Assembly (NCBI GenBank): GCA_964593045.1
Contig: CAZQJQ010000012.1
Location: 1 to 34,140 of the forward strand
Origin: JAOAHC01 sp964593045
Lineage (GTDB): Bacteria; Bacillota; Clostridia; TANB77; CAG-465
Reading direction: 5' to 3'
Length of the DNA: 34,140 nucleotides
In this document: positions 18,584 to 26,402 of the stretch, piece by piece
How the letters are laid out: each line of letters opens with the position of its first letter
How positions within the stretch are numbered: the stretch's first letter is position 1
Position numbers and translations under genes: made by a program
The notes under the pieces: generated by a model
Databases searched by the model: none
Told to the model about the DNA's origin: nothing
The model's input: the letters and a program-made list of their open reading frames with translations, nothing else

Positions 18584-18602
18584 ATTATACCATATATGTC
18601 AA
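18584..18602 (-). promoter_or_regulatory. Extended -10 promoter of paralogue A
   Basis: Minus strand TTGACATATATGGTATAAT. TATAAT (18589-18584) is preceded by TGG, an extended -10; the TTGACA lies only 7 bases upstream and so cannot be the matching -35. The same 19-base string with one change occurs before paralogue B. Confidence 0.6.
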
Positions 18603-18604
18603 GT

Positions 18605-18632
18605 AAAAGCACCTAAATTTATAGGTGCTTTT
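18605..18632 (-). terminator. Terminator of paralogue B
   Basis: Perfect 10-bp arms AAAAGCACCT and AGGTGCTTTT with an 8-base loop, 10 nt after the stop of the 197-aa gene. Confidence 0.82.
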
Positions 18633-18642
18633 ATTCATTATA

Positions 18643-19236
18643 TTAATTTTTCGACGTTTTTGTCAAATATGTTGTTGAAATTATTGAGTCAACAAACACA
18701 TCCTCTCTATAATCTTCCTCATGAAAAGCAACATCTTTTGCATTTAAAACCTTCAAAACAATTTTTTCAACGATGTCACAGATGTTAATCCCTTCATTTA
18801 TTGAACTGTTATATATGGTATATGCGTAAAATACCGCCGATTCAATAATTGATAATTTTTGATCCGTAATCATAGCTACAAGATAGTAGAAAGAATCCAG
18901 TTTTTCTTTGTTAGCTAGTATAAATGAGTAAAGATAACTGTCTGTTACAGCAATATTCTTAAGTGTTTGATTTCCGGTAAGAGCTTGTACTCTTTTTATT
19001 AAGTCTTCTCTTTTACTCTTTGAAAAATCCCTTTCATATAACGAAAGATTGTTTTCAAATATTGCTTTTTCAAACTTCCTTAATTTAATATGTGCAAACC
19101 ATGCTGACTTGCTAATCAAGAACTTTTGATCATATGCATATTCATCCGAGAAAACCGCAAGAAATATTGTTAAAATAACGGTATTCCTTAAATTTTCATA
19201 ATTCCGATTTTTTTCTTTACAAACTGTTGTAACCAT
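18643..19236 (-). CDS. Hypothetical helical protein, paralogue B of a tandem pair
   Basis: Partner of the preceding gene with the same helical layout; it carries EKLDSFYYLVAMITDQKLSI followed by IESAVFYAYTIYNSS, clearly related to paralogue A. Function unknown. The start is the ATG at 19236 with AGGAGG 6 nt upstream; the frame runs open to 19299 but that part covers the promoter. It has its own extended -10 promoter and terminator, so the pair is duplicated as complete transcription units rather than as one operon. Divergence between the two proteins is large, so the duplication is not recent. Confidence 0.72.
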   Translation of the reverse strand: MVTTVCKEKNRNYENLRNTVILTIFLAVFSDEYAYDQKFLISKSAWFAHIKLRKFEKAIFENNLSLYERDFSKSKREDLIKRVQALTGNQTLKNIAVTDSYLYSFILANKEKLDSFYYLVAMITDQKLSIIESAVFYAYTIYNSSINEGINICDIVEKIVLKVLNAKDVAFHEEDYREDVFVDSIISTTYLTKTSKN

Positions 19237-19287
19237 GACATTGCCTCCTAAATAGTTATTATCGGTCTTTGTTGGTTTCGTATGATA

Positions 19288-19325
19288 ATTATACCACATA
19301 TGTCAATATATTACATATGTGGTAT
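19288..19325 (-). promoter_or_regulatory. Extended -10 promoter within a 13-bp inverted repeat
   Basis: Minus strand TTGACATATGTGGTATAAT, with TATAAT at 19293-19288. Overlapping it are perfect inverted arms ATACCACATATGT (19291-19303) and ACATATGTGGTAT (19313-19325) separated by 9 bases. No T run follows on the minus strand, so I read it as operator-like rather than as the uppP terminator, though it may do both. Confidence 0.55.
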
Positions 19326-19340
19326 ATATTATGGTTTTAG

Positions 19341-20162
19341 CTATTTTAATATATAATACAAAAGAACTATAACACCAAGAACAATTCTATAGTATCCGAA
19401 AGCTTTAAAATCATTATTTTTAATATATTTCATCAAGAATTTAATTGCAAATATTGAAACAATAAAAGCAGTTATCATTCCAATTAATAATATTAATATT
19501 TCAATTCCAGAAAATGCCATTCCAAATTTTAAAAGTTTTAGAAGACTAGCTCCAAACATAACTGGTATTGCAAGAAAAAATGTAAATTCCGCAGCTACTG
19601 ACCTTGATGTTCCTATAAGGATAGCACCAAGTATTGTTGCACCTGACCTTGATGTTCCTGGTATTAATGCAAGTATTTGAAATACCCCAATTATTAAAGC
19701 AGTTTTATATGTAAGTTCTTTTAGTGTCTCTATTTTAGGCTTTTTACCTTTATTATAGTTTTCTACTACAATAAACAAAATACCATATACTATTAACATT
19801 ATAGCAACGACTACATAGTTATAGAACACCTGATCAATTTTATCATCAAATAACAATCCTATTATTGCAGCCGGTATTGATGCTGCTAATACCTTGCCCC
19901 ATAAATTTATTGTATCCTTTTTTTCTTCCTTGTTTTTTTTATTTGAAAATGGATTTAATTTATTAAAGTATAGAACTACCACTGCCATAATAGCACCAAG
20001 TTGTATTACCACTCTAAACATTTCCATAAATGCATCACTTACATTTAATTTTATAAACTCATCTAAAAGTATCATGTGTCCTGTACTACTTATAGGTAGC
20101 CATTCAGTTATTCCTTCTACTATACCAATAAGTATTACTTTTATTATTTCTATTATTTCCAT
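19341..20162 (-). CDS. uppP: Undecaprenyl-diphosphate phosphatase
   Basis: Integral membrane enzyme (BacA family) that dephosphorylates undecaprenyl pyrophosphate to recycle the carrier for cell-wall synthesis; extra activity gives bacitracin resistance. The two signature regions are present: EGITEWLPISSTGHMIL (residues 15-31) and PGTSRSGATILGAIL near residue 168. About eight hydrophobic segments follow the expected pattern; 273 aa is normal. ATG 20162 has AGGAGGACTT upstream. It is the last gene of the run trmL, membrane protein, ABC ATPase, ABC permease, uppP, separated from the permease by 14 nt, which suggests a shared role in envelope stress. Confidence 0.96.
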   Translation of the reverse strand: MEIIEIIKVILIGIVEGITEWLPISSTGHMILLDEFIKLNVSDAFMEMFRVVIQLGAIMAVVVLYFNKLNPFSNKKNKEEKKDTINLWGKVLAASIPAAIIGLLFDDKIDQVFYNYVVVAIMLIVYGILFIVVENYNKGKKPKIETLKELTYKTALIIGVFQILALIPGTSRSGATILGAILIGTSRSVAAEFTFFLAIPVMFGASLLKLLKFGMAFSGIEILILLIGMITAFIVSIFAIKFLMKYIKNNDFKAFGYYRIVLGVIVLLYYILK

Positions 20163-20176
20163 AAGTCCTCCTAATT

Positions 20177-21661
20177 TTAATTAATATCTCTTTTATTAAA
20201 TGATTCAAACATTGTAACTAACATAAGTACTAAACATACTGCTATTACACAAATTGAAAAATCAAGAGTTATACTTGATATAACACTATTATATGATATT
20301 GTACTTGATGTTAGACTAGATGTATCTTTAAATATTTTGCTTGTAAAATCTAAGTTGTTAAATGGTAAAAATTTTATCCATTCTGATGTTATATATGCAT
20401 TTATTATTTCAACTGCAGTAGATGCCCCAATATATACAAATATTCCTATACCAACTGATGCTGCAGTATTTCTTGTTATTACTGATAACATAAGTGCAAG
20501 TATTGTATATACTATAATACTTATATCATTTGCTAAAAATCTAAGAATTGTATATGGTATAACAGATATAGAAGTTGCTACTCCATTATTTACATAAACA
20601 TAAGGTGCTACTGTATAATCACTAAAGAATATTTCTCCAAGACCTACAGTTATTCCAGCCATAAGAAGTGATAAAATTATTGATATTATTATACAAATTA
20701 AAATTTTTGATAGCAATATTTTCCATCTTTTAACAGGATTTATAGTTAATAACTTTATTGTTCCTTTTGAAAATTCTTGTGACATTATTCCTCCAGCGAC
20801 AATTATCATAAACAATGAGATTAATCCGCCAGAAAGTCCTTCTGATAAATTTAAAAATAACTGTTTATAATTAGTTTCATTTGAATATGCTGGTGTTACT
20901 TCAATGTTATTTTCTAGTTTATACATATCAACTAATATTGTATTATTTATTTCATCTTTCTTTTCTTCTGTAAGTGGTATATTATCATCATCTACTCCAT
21001 TTGCTAAATTCAATTTCAAATTCATTATTTCTGTAAGAAGAGATGATCTACTTTCATCTTTAGTATCATTTTCTTTTCCCACTTCATATTTTTTAGTTAT
21101 ATTTAATATTTCAATATTTATGTTTTTTTCTTCTTCTGTTATTTCTTTATCTTTATATTGTTCTTCATATGAACTTATTTGTATATCAATATATTTATAA
21201 TAATCATCTGTTTTTAAAGCATTAAACATTTCATCAATCTGTGATTCTAACTTAGTTACGTAATTATCAGTTGTTGCCATACTTATGTATATAGGTTCAT
21301 CTGGCGTTAAGTCTTGTAAATCATATAACTCAGCTTTTAATGATATTAAACTATATACAGCCTGTGTTTTCCAATAATAACTTTTCTCAATGTTTATATT
21401 ATTATTAAGTACATATTCATACATTTCAATAGATGCTTTACTATTATTATCGTTTACTGTTTTCAAATATTCTATTTGACTTTTTAAATTTTCCTCACTC
21501 ATTGCATTATATGAATAATTAGAATAACTATATTTTATTGCAAATGTAAGTCCAACACATGCAAAACTACTTAAAATTATTAGTATAATGAAGATAATAG
21601 TTGATTTTTTCTTAAATAATTTTATTTTTTCATTTTTTAATAATCTATTAAATCTCATCAT
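20177..21661 (-). CDS. ABC-2 type transporter permease with large extracytoplasmic domain
   Basis: Membrane part of an ABC exporter. There is one N-terminal transmembrane helix (about residues 20-45), a long hydrophilic extracytoplasmic region of about 230 residues rich in Glu and Asp, then about five helices from residue 275 on, including FSKGTIKLLTINPVKRWKIL, typical of ABC-2 permeases. The start is ATG 21661, overlapping the stop of the ATPase gene (TAATG), with a second ATG next to it. It forms one transporter with the ATPase. The substrate is unknown; antimicrobial peptides or lipid-linked compounds fit the uppP neighbour. Confidence 0.88.
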   Translation of the reverse strand: MMRFNRLLKNEKIKLFKKKSTIIFIILIILSSFACVGLTFAIKYSYSNYSYNAMSEENLKSQIEYLKTVNDNNSKASIEMYEYVLNNNINIEKSYYWKTQAVYSLISLKAELYDLQDLTPDEPIYISMATTDNYVTKLESQIDEMFNALKTDDYYKYIDIQISSYEEQYKDKEITEEEKNINIEILNITKKYEVGKENDTKDESRSSLLTEIMNLKLNLANGVDDDNIPLTEEKKDEINNTILVDMYKLENNIEVTPAYSNETNYKQLFLNLSEGLSGGLISLFMIIVAGGIMSQEFSKGTIKLLTINPVKRWKILLSKILICIIISIILSLLMAGITVGLGEIFFSDYTVAPYVYVNNGVATSISVIPYTILRFLANDISIIVYTILALMLSVITRNTAASVGIGIFVYIGASTAVEIINAYITSEWIKFLPFNNLDFTSKIFKDTSSLTSSTISYNSVISSITLDFSICVIAVCLVLMLVTMFESFNKRDIN

Positions 21662-22590
21662 TACTTATTACCTCCTTTTGTAATATTTAAAAAGGCATCT
21701 TCTAATGATACTTTTTCTTTTATTATTTCATATATGTCAATTTTATTTTTAACTAATAATTTTACTACGTTAGGTACTTCCTCTTTCTTTAGCATAATAT
21801 CAAAACTAGTAATATCATTATCAACTTTATACTCATAATTGCTGTCTTTAAATACTTCAGTTAATTTATTTAACGTATTAATATATATTTTATACATGTT
21901 TTTATTATCCGAATTATTTACAGTAAGTGCATCATTTATATTTTCCACTTTTATAATCTGCCCATTATCAATTACTGCTATTCTATCACACATAAGTTGC
22001 ATTTCATTTAAGATGTGACTTGAAACAAATACAGTTACCCCCTCTTTATGTGCCAATTTTTTTAGTATATCTCTTAGTTCTCTTATACCAGCAGGATCTA
22101 GTCCATTTGTTGGTTCATCAAGTATTAATATTTTAGGATTATGTAAAAGTGCCTGAGCAAGTCCAAGTCTTTGTTTCATTCCAAGAGAATATTTTTTTAC
22201 TTTATCTTTTATTCTATCTTTTAGCCCTACTAACTCTACAACCTCATTAATTCTTTCCTTCTTTATATCAAATATTCTTGCTTTTAATTTTAAATTTTCA
22301 TATCCGCTTAAATAATCATACATATCTGGATTTTCAACTATAGCTCCAACATAACTTAATGCTTTTTCTTGTTTTTTTACATTATCATAGCCATTAATTT
22401 TAATAGTGCCTGAATCATGAGATATAAGTCCTACGACCATTTTTATAGTTGTAGTTTTACCCGCACCATTTGGACCTAAAAATCCAAAAACCTCTCCTTC
22501 TTTTATATCAAGAGATATATTATCGATTACTTTTCTTTTTGAAAAAAACTTAGTTACATTTTTTATTTCTAAAATTACATTATCACTCAT
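21661..22590 (-). CDS. ABC transporter ATP-binding protein
   Basis: ATPase of an ABC-2 exporter, similar in layout to the BcrA/CcmA group. Walker A is GPNGAGKTTTIK near residue 40, the signature is YSLGMKQRLGLAQAL near 137, and Walker B is ILILDEPTNGLDPAG near 157, with the switch histidine in SSHIL. The extra C-terminal stretch of about 90 residues is typical of this group. The start is ATG 22590 with GGAGGT just upstream. It is translationally coupled to the permease. Confidence 0.95.
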   Translation of the reverse strand: MSDNVILEIKNVTKFFSKRKVIDNISLDIKEGEVFGFLGPNGAGKTTTIKMVVGLISHDSGTIKINGYDNVKKQEKALSYVGAIVENPDMYDYLSGYENLKLKARIFDIKKERINEVVELVGLKDRIKDKVKKYSLGMKQRLGLAQALLHNPKILILDEPTNGLDPAGIRELRDILKKLAHKEGVTVFVSSHILNEMQLMCDRIAVIDNGQIIKVENINDALTVNNSDNKNMYKIYINTLNKLTEVFKDSNYEYKVDNDITSFDIMLKKEEVPNVVKLLVKNKIDIYEIIKEKVSLEDAFLNITKGGNK

Positions 22591-22592
22591 AT

Positions 22593-23204
22593 CTAACCTC
22601 CAACATATGTATCTGTAGAAAATCCTAAAGTTTGTAATGAATTAAATATATATGCATATGTAATTTTCCACTCACCATCTTCATTTTTTAAAATAATCTT
22701 TGCATTTGGAAACATATTAGAATCAATTTTTTGTATTTGTTCTTCTTTATTTGAATCAGTAATATATCTAACATCACCAGATATAGTAAACTCAACAGTT
22801 ACAGTATCATCAACAAATGCATAACTCTTTATCTGAGATATATTTCTGTTTGATTCTGTTATAACTATATTTGATTTAGAAGCATATTCTAAATTAGATT
22901 TCAAATACTCATATTGTGAACTAACAACTTTTTCATTATTTATAGTAACTTTTTTTACATCTTCTTTCATAGTATCAAGATATTTAGTATACTCTTCATC
23001 AGTTATAGTTTTGGGAATAGTCCTATACTTTTCATCCAACATACTATATTTGTTATATAAATCAATATAGCTTTCACATACTTTTTTTATAGATTCCTTT
23101 TGTTCAGATCTATATGATTCTAACCTCACATTATATATAACTACAATACATAAAGTAATTATAGTTAATACCAAACCAAAATTAATTTTTTTAAATTTTT
23201 TCAT
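22593..23204 (-). CDS. Membrane-anchored hypothetical protein
   Basis: An N-terminal signal anchor (about residues 9-25, LVLTIITLCIVVIYNV) precedes a helical extracytoplasmic part. The C-terminal domain (about 110-200) resembles a NTF2-like or DUF4878-type fold: VDDTVTVEFTISGDVRY and then ILKNEDGEWKITYAYI. That resemblance is structural intuition, not a firm match. I start it at the ATG at 23204, 4-5 nt after AAAGGGG; the upstream in-frame ATG at 23219 overlaps that box. It sits between trmL and the ABC genes and may be an accessory of the transporter. Confidence 0.65.
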   Translation of the reverse strand: MKKFKKINFGLVLTIITLCIVVIYNVRLESYRSEQKESIKKVCESYIDLYNKYSMLDEKYRTIPKTITDEEYTKYLDTMKEDVKKVTINNEKVVSSQYEYLKSNLEYASKSNIVITESNRNISQIKSYAFVDDTVTVEFTISGDVRYITDSNKEEQIQKIDSNMFPNAKIILKNEDGEWKITYAYIFNSLQTLGFSTDTYVGG

Positions 23205-23215
23205 ATTTACCCCTT

Positions 23216-23707
23216 TCATTTTTCATCAAAATAATTACTCTTCATTTCTAAATCAAAAAAAAGATTTTGTTTTAGTGCCTCATAAACTACAATTGCAACA
23301 CTATTTGATAAATTAAGTGAACGTATATTATATCCCATAGGTATTCTTACTGCATTTTCAAAATTTTCTAATATATATGATTCAGGAAGACCTCTCGTTT
23401 CTGGGCCAAATATAACATATGCATCATCATTATACTTAACATCAGAATATATTTTTTTAGCTTTTGTTGTAAGAAGAAAAATGTTTTTACCTTTTGAATA
23501 CTCTTTAAATGCATCTAAATTTTCATGAGTTACAATATTTACCTTATCCCAGTAGTCTAATCCAGCCCTTCTTACCGCTTTTTCAGATATATCAAAACCA
23601 AGTGGTTTTACTAAATGAAGAGTTGAACCAGTAGCAGCACATGTTCTTGCTATATTACCCGTATTTTGTGGTATTTCTGGTTCAACTAATACAATATTTA
23701 ATCCCAT
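23216..23707 (-). CDS. trmL: tRNA (cytidine(34)-2'-O)-methyltransferase
   Basis: SPOUT methyltransferase that 2'-O-methylates the wobble base of tRNA-Leu species. Family signatures: LVEPEIPQNTGNIARTCAAT near the start, FGPETRGLPE, and the knotted SAM site IPMGYNIRSLNLSNSVAIVV. 163 aa is normal. ATG 23707 follows AAGGAG. It heads the run of genes down to uppP, with a matching promoter at 23798-23826. Confidence 0.95.
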   Translation of the reverse strand: MGLNIVLVEPEIPQNTGNIARTCAATGSTLHLVKPLGFDISEKAVRRAGLDYWDKVNIVTHENLDAFKEYSKGKNIFLLTTKAKKIYSDVKYNDDAYVIFGPETRGLPESYILENFENAVRIPMGYNIRSLNLSNSVAIVVYEALKQNLFFDLEMKSNYFDEK

Positions 23708-23797
23708 AACTCCTTCTTTCTATACTTTTACATTTTATATAACGAATTATAAATTAACTAGATAACAATATATATAAAAATATAACATGACAATATG

Positions 23798-23826
23798 ATT
23801 ATACCTTATATACTTTATTTTTTCAA
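23798..23826 (-). promoter_or_regulatory. Sigma-A promoter of the trmL-to-uppP operon
   Basis: Minus strand: TTGAAA at 23826-23821, 17-base spacer, TATAAT at 23803-23798, about 90 nt upstream of trmL. Confidence 0.7.
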
Positions 23827-23898
23827 CAAATATAATTAAAAATATAAAATAAGTACAAAATGGTGTACCTATTTTTATATAAAATTAATCAAAAAATA

Positions 23899-23927
23899 TT
23901 GACTTTATAGTATTAATAAGTTATAAT
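23899..23927 (+). promoter_or_regulatory. Promoter of elongator tRNA-Met
   Basis: TTGACT at 23899-23904, 17-base spacer, TATAAT at 23922-23927, ending 9 nt before the tRNA. Confidence 0.8.
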
Positions 23928-23936
23928 TACATACAT

Positions 23937-24013
23937 GGCGGCATAGCTTAGTTGGCTAGAGCGTTCGGTTCATACCCGAAAGGTCACAGGTTCGACTCCC
24001 GTTGCCGCTACCA
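23937..24013 (+). tRNA. Elongator tRNA-Met (CAT)
   Basis: 77 nt with encoded CCA. Acceptor GGCGGCA pairs with TGCCGCT (one G-T pair). The anticodon stem TTCGG/CCGAA carries loop TTCATAC with anticodon CAT, and the T loop is TTCGACT. It lacks the initiator marks (C1/A72 mismatch, GGG/CCC). A CAT anticodon could also belong to a lysidine-modified tRNA-Ile, but the GGCGGC acceptor is typical for Met. Confidence 0.92.
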
Positions 24014-24050
24014 AAAAAGCAGAGGTTTTGCTTAAACCTCTGCTTTTTTA
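24014..24050 (+). terminator. Terminator of tRNA-Met
   Basis: Arms AAAAAGCAGAGGTTT and AAACCTCTGCTTTTT around a 5-base loop, continuing into T residues, directly after the CCA end. Confidence 0.9.
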
Positions 24051-24170
24051 TTTTGTTTTTTCATACCATTTAGCAAATTCTTCCATTGCACTTACAGAAC
24101 CATCTATTTTTCTTCTATTACTTTTGTAACATAGGATTCTAGAATTTTCATATTTTACCTTTCTAACATA
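24048..24170 (-). other. Possible short gene remnant beside tRNA-Met
   Basis: The minus strand reads open for about 40 codons, ending ...SVSAMEEFAKWYEKTK and a stop at 24050-24048. It begins after a stop at 24173-24171, with no good start codon or ribosome binding site. The composition looks protein-like, and the position next to a tRNA gene would suit the leftover of an integrated element. I cannot name a parent family and chance is possible. Confidence 0.2.
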
Positions 24171-24269
24171 CTACATTTATATACTATCATATTAATATAT
24201 AATCATCAATACTAAAAATATAAAACGGAGTTAGAATAAGTAATTTTGTGTACATGACTAGTAATTTTA

Positions 24270-24298
24270 TTGTTATTTAATGTATTATGTGATAAAAT
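24270..24298 (+). promoter_or_regulatory. Sigma-A promoter of the lipid kinase gene
   Basis: TTGTTA at 24270-24275, 17-base spacer, TAAAAT at 24293-24298. It places transcription near 24305 and so excludes an upstream start at 24270. Confidence 0.6.
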
Positions 24299-24323
24299 AA
24301 TAGTATGTTTTAAGGAGTTTTTT

Positions 24324-25208
24324 ATGAGACATGTTATAATTGTAAATCCTGTAGCTGGTAAAAAAAGAAATATTAGTATAGGTAAACGAGTATACAAGCT
24401 GCTAAAAAAATATGGGATTGAATCAGAGATATTTATTTCAGAATATAAAGGTCATATAACAGAATATGTAACAAAAATTGCAAATATTGAAACTTGTCGT
24501 TTATATAGTCTTGGTGGTGATGGTACATTAAACGAAATTGTTACAGGAATATATGGAACTAGTAGCGATATTGTGGTAATTCCTGCTGGTACAGGTAATG
24601 ATTTTATAAAAAACTATGGTAAATATAAAAGTATGAGAAAAATTATCATAAACTCAATTGATAAAGAGGCAACTAAAGTAGATGTTTTAAAAATAGGTAA
24701 ACATACTTTTTGTATAAATATTCTTAGTGCTGGTTTTGATGCAATGGTTGCTAAAAATCTAGATGTATTTAGAAATGTCCCCTTAGTAACTGGTAAATTT
24801 AAATATTCACTTTCAATTATATATACACTTTTTTCATCTAGAAATTTTAAATTTAAAGTTAGAATTGATGGTGATAAAGTAGTAAAAAAAGACTTTACTT
24901 TAATTGCTGTTTCAAATGGTAAATACTATGGAGGTGGAATATCTCCATGTCCAGATGCAAACATATATGATGCAACCCTAGATATATGTCTAGCTGATAA
25001 AACAAATCTTTTAAAAAAGCTTAAGCTTCTTCCTAAATACAAAAAAGGAACTCATACTGATTTAAAAGAAGTTTCAATTTTAAAAGCACAAAAAATATCT
25101 ATTGTATCAAATAAAAAATTTCCAGCAAATATTGATGGTGAAGTTTTCTACACTAATAAATTAAATATCCAAATTATACCTCAATCAATAAATATAGTAG
25201 TTATATAA
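24324..25208 (+). CDS. Diacylglycerol/lipid kinase family protein (DagK/YegS-like)
   Basis: ATP-dependent lipid kinase of the DAGK catalytic family. N-terminal IVNPVAGKK (residues 6-14), the nucleotide-binding SLGGDGTLNEIVTGIYG near residue 64, and IPAGTGNDFIKNYG are diagnostic; the C-terminal NIDGEVF is also typical. 294 aa is normal. In Firmicutes such enzymes phosphorylate diacylglycerol to return it to phosphatidic acid; the substrate is inferred. ATG 24324 is preceded by AAGGAG with 6-nt spacing and by its own promoter. It converges on the sigma-like gene across a shared terminator. Confidence 0.92.
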   Translation: MRHVIIVNPVAGKKRNISIGKRVYKLLKKYGIESEIFISEYKGHITEYVTKIANIETCRLYSLGGDGTLNEIVTGIYGTSSDIVVIPAGTGNDFIKNYGKYKSMRKIIINSIDKEATKVDVLKIGKHTFCINILSAGFDAMVAKNLDVFRNVPLVTGKFKYSLSIIYTLFSSRNFKFKVRIDGDKVVKKDFTLIAVSNGKYYGGGISPCPDANIYDATLDICLADKTNLLKKLKLLPKYKKGTHTDLKEVSILKAQKISIVSNKKFPANIDGEVFYTNKLNIQIIPQSINIVVI

Positions 25209-25210
25209 AA

Positions 25211-25243
25211 AAAAGAACCTCTAAATTAAAGGTTCCTTTTTTT
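25211..25243. terminator. Bidirectional terminator between lipid kinase and sigma-like gene
   Basis: AAAAGAACCT and AGGTTCCTTT arms (one mismatch) with A and T runs on both sides. The stop codon of the minus-strand gene lies inside the loop. Confidence 0.8.
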
Positions 25244-26239
25244 TATATAATATCTGTTGTCACGGTTATTAATAAGTCTTTTTTTAATTCCTATGTCTAT
25301 TGCTTTGCAAACGATGGATTTTTTTACATTAGGAAAAACTTTTTCAAGTTGATCAATTGTAAAACTAAGTGAACGTATTGAGAGATAATACTTAACAATT
25401 GTTATTGGATCTAATACCTCATTTTTATATACAATTTCTTGTACATCTACATCAATATATGGTACTAATAATGCTAAAATATAAAAGGTGTTGTTATTTC
25501 TTGGTATAGCTATTTTTATAGTTTCCACATTTACAGAAACAGTTACATTCACCCTAGAAAATTTTTGCTCAATTTCTTGCTTAATGTCATTTGCTGCATT
25601 GCTAGAGTTTGTTGTAAAAAAGATATTCAATTTATTATCCTCGTATACACATCGTATTAAATAAGTTACTCTGTTATCGCTGTTATTTTCAACACTTTCC
25701 TTAAGCTTTCTAAATGCCGTTATACATAGCTGAGAAACCCTTTGTGATGTATTTACATTAATATGCTTTGCAATTTTATTTATCTTCATTCCATGAAGTC
25801 TTAATAGCATTGCAATTTTTTCATTCCGTCTAAATTCATTTAAGATTATTTCTAAAGCATATTCTATGTCATTAAAAGTTTCAAAACCATATATCATATC
25901 CATATAATCTTGTGACTGATCTTCAGTGATGTCAAGTATTGTTGTATCAGATTTAGAATATACCTTGTCTTCTAAGTGCTTCTTAGTATATTCGTTAGGA
26001 TCGATCTTGCCAAAGTAATTGTTGATTTCATTTTTTATACATACATAAGCATATGTTGCAAATTTAATATCTTTTGTCTGATCATAAGTTGCTGCAGCAT
26101 TTATTAGTCCTAGCATACCTGTTGAAAACAAATCTTCTTTTTCGTTGTAATCATAATTAAAGTTTTTAAGCACATCATAAATTAACCTACTGTTGTCAAT
26201 TACTAAATATTCTTGCTCTGGTTTTAACGTGATTGCCAT
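25226..26239 (-). CDS. Sigma-70-like factor with additional C-terminal domain
   Basis: The N-terminal part matches sigma-70 region 2: EDLFSTGMLGLINAAATYD (from residue 35) and IKFATYAYVCIKNEI. A helix-turn-helix like region 4 follows near residues 140-180, with MKINKIAKHINVNTSQRVSQ. Beyond it lies an extra domain of about 150 residues that I do not recognise, ending in a winged-helix-like basic segment. Typical SigF/SigB-type factors end after region 4, so this is an unusual architecture. The start is ATG 26239; GGGAGTG lies just upstream and overlaps the earlier ATG at 26254. Upstream are a good promoter and an 18-bp perfect palindrome, which suggest regulation. Targets are unknown. Confidence 0.78.
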   Translation of the reverse strand: MAITLKPEQEYLVIDNSRLIYDVLKNFNYDYNEKEDLFSTGMLGLINAAATYDQTKDIKFATYAYVCIKNEINNYFGKIDPNEYTKKHLEDKVYSKSDTTILDITEDQSQDYMDMIYGFETFNDIEYALEIILNEFRRNEKIAMLLRLHGMKINKIAKHINVNTSQRVSQLCITAFRKLKESVENNSDNRVTYLIRCVYEDNKLNIFFTTNSSNAANDIKQEIEQKFSRVNVTVSVNVETIKIAIPRNNNTFYILALLVPYIDVDVQEIVYKNEVLDPITIVKYYLSIRSLSFTIDQLEKVFPNVKKSIVCKAIDIGIKKRLINNRDNRYYIKKRNL

Positions 26240-26275
26240 TATACTCACTCCCATTTTTATATATTATTTATTTTA

Positions 26276-26293
26276 AAGTCATAATTATGACTT
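26276..26293. promoter_or_regulatory. Perfect 18-bp palindrome in the leader of the sigma-like gene
   Basis: AAGTCATAATTATGACTT is self-complementary with no loop, so it is better suited to a dimeric DNA-binding protein than to an RNA hairpin. It lies about 18 bp inside the predicted transcript and 37 bp ahead of the start codon. Confidence 0.5.
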
Positions 26294-26317
26294 AATATGA
26301 ATTAGTCTAGCCATAAT

Positions 26318-26346
26318 ATAATATCATAAATTTTAATAAAAGTCAA
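26318..26346 (-). promoter_or_regulatory. Sigma-A promoter of the sigma-like gene
   Basis: Minus strand: TTGACT at 26346-26341, 17-base spacer ending in TGA, TATTAT at 26323-26318 (extended -10). Confidence 0.7.
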
Positions 26347-26379
26347 AATTAGGTATTTACAATACATAATTTTGACTTT
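26339..26379. repeat. 13-bp inverted repeat overlapping the -35 box
   Basis: Arms AAAGTCAAAATTA (26339-26351) and TAATTTTGACTTT (26367-26379) are perfect, and the interior (GTATT / AATAC) can extend the stem. It follows the P-loop/Asp23 gene on the minus strand, so it may terminate that gene; the arm nearest the sigma-like gene contains its -35 hexamer. Confidence 0.6.
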
Positions 26380-26402
26380 CTATATATTTTTTTATTTTAT
26401 TT

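Noticed and set aside
24212..24397. 61-codon minus-strand frame at the start of the lipid kinase gene
   Set aside because: It lies over the kinase promoter, ribosome binding site and first codons; no signal of its own.
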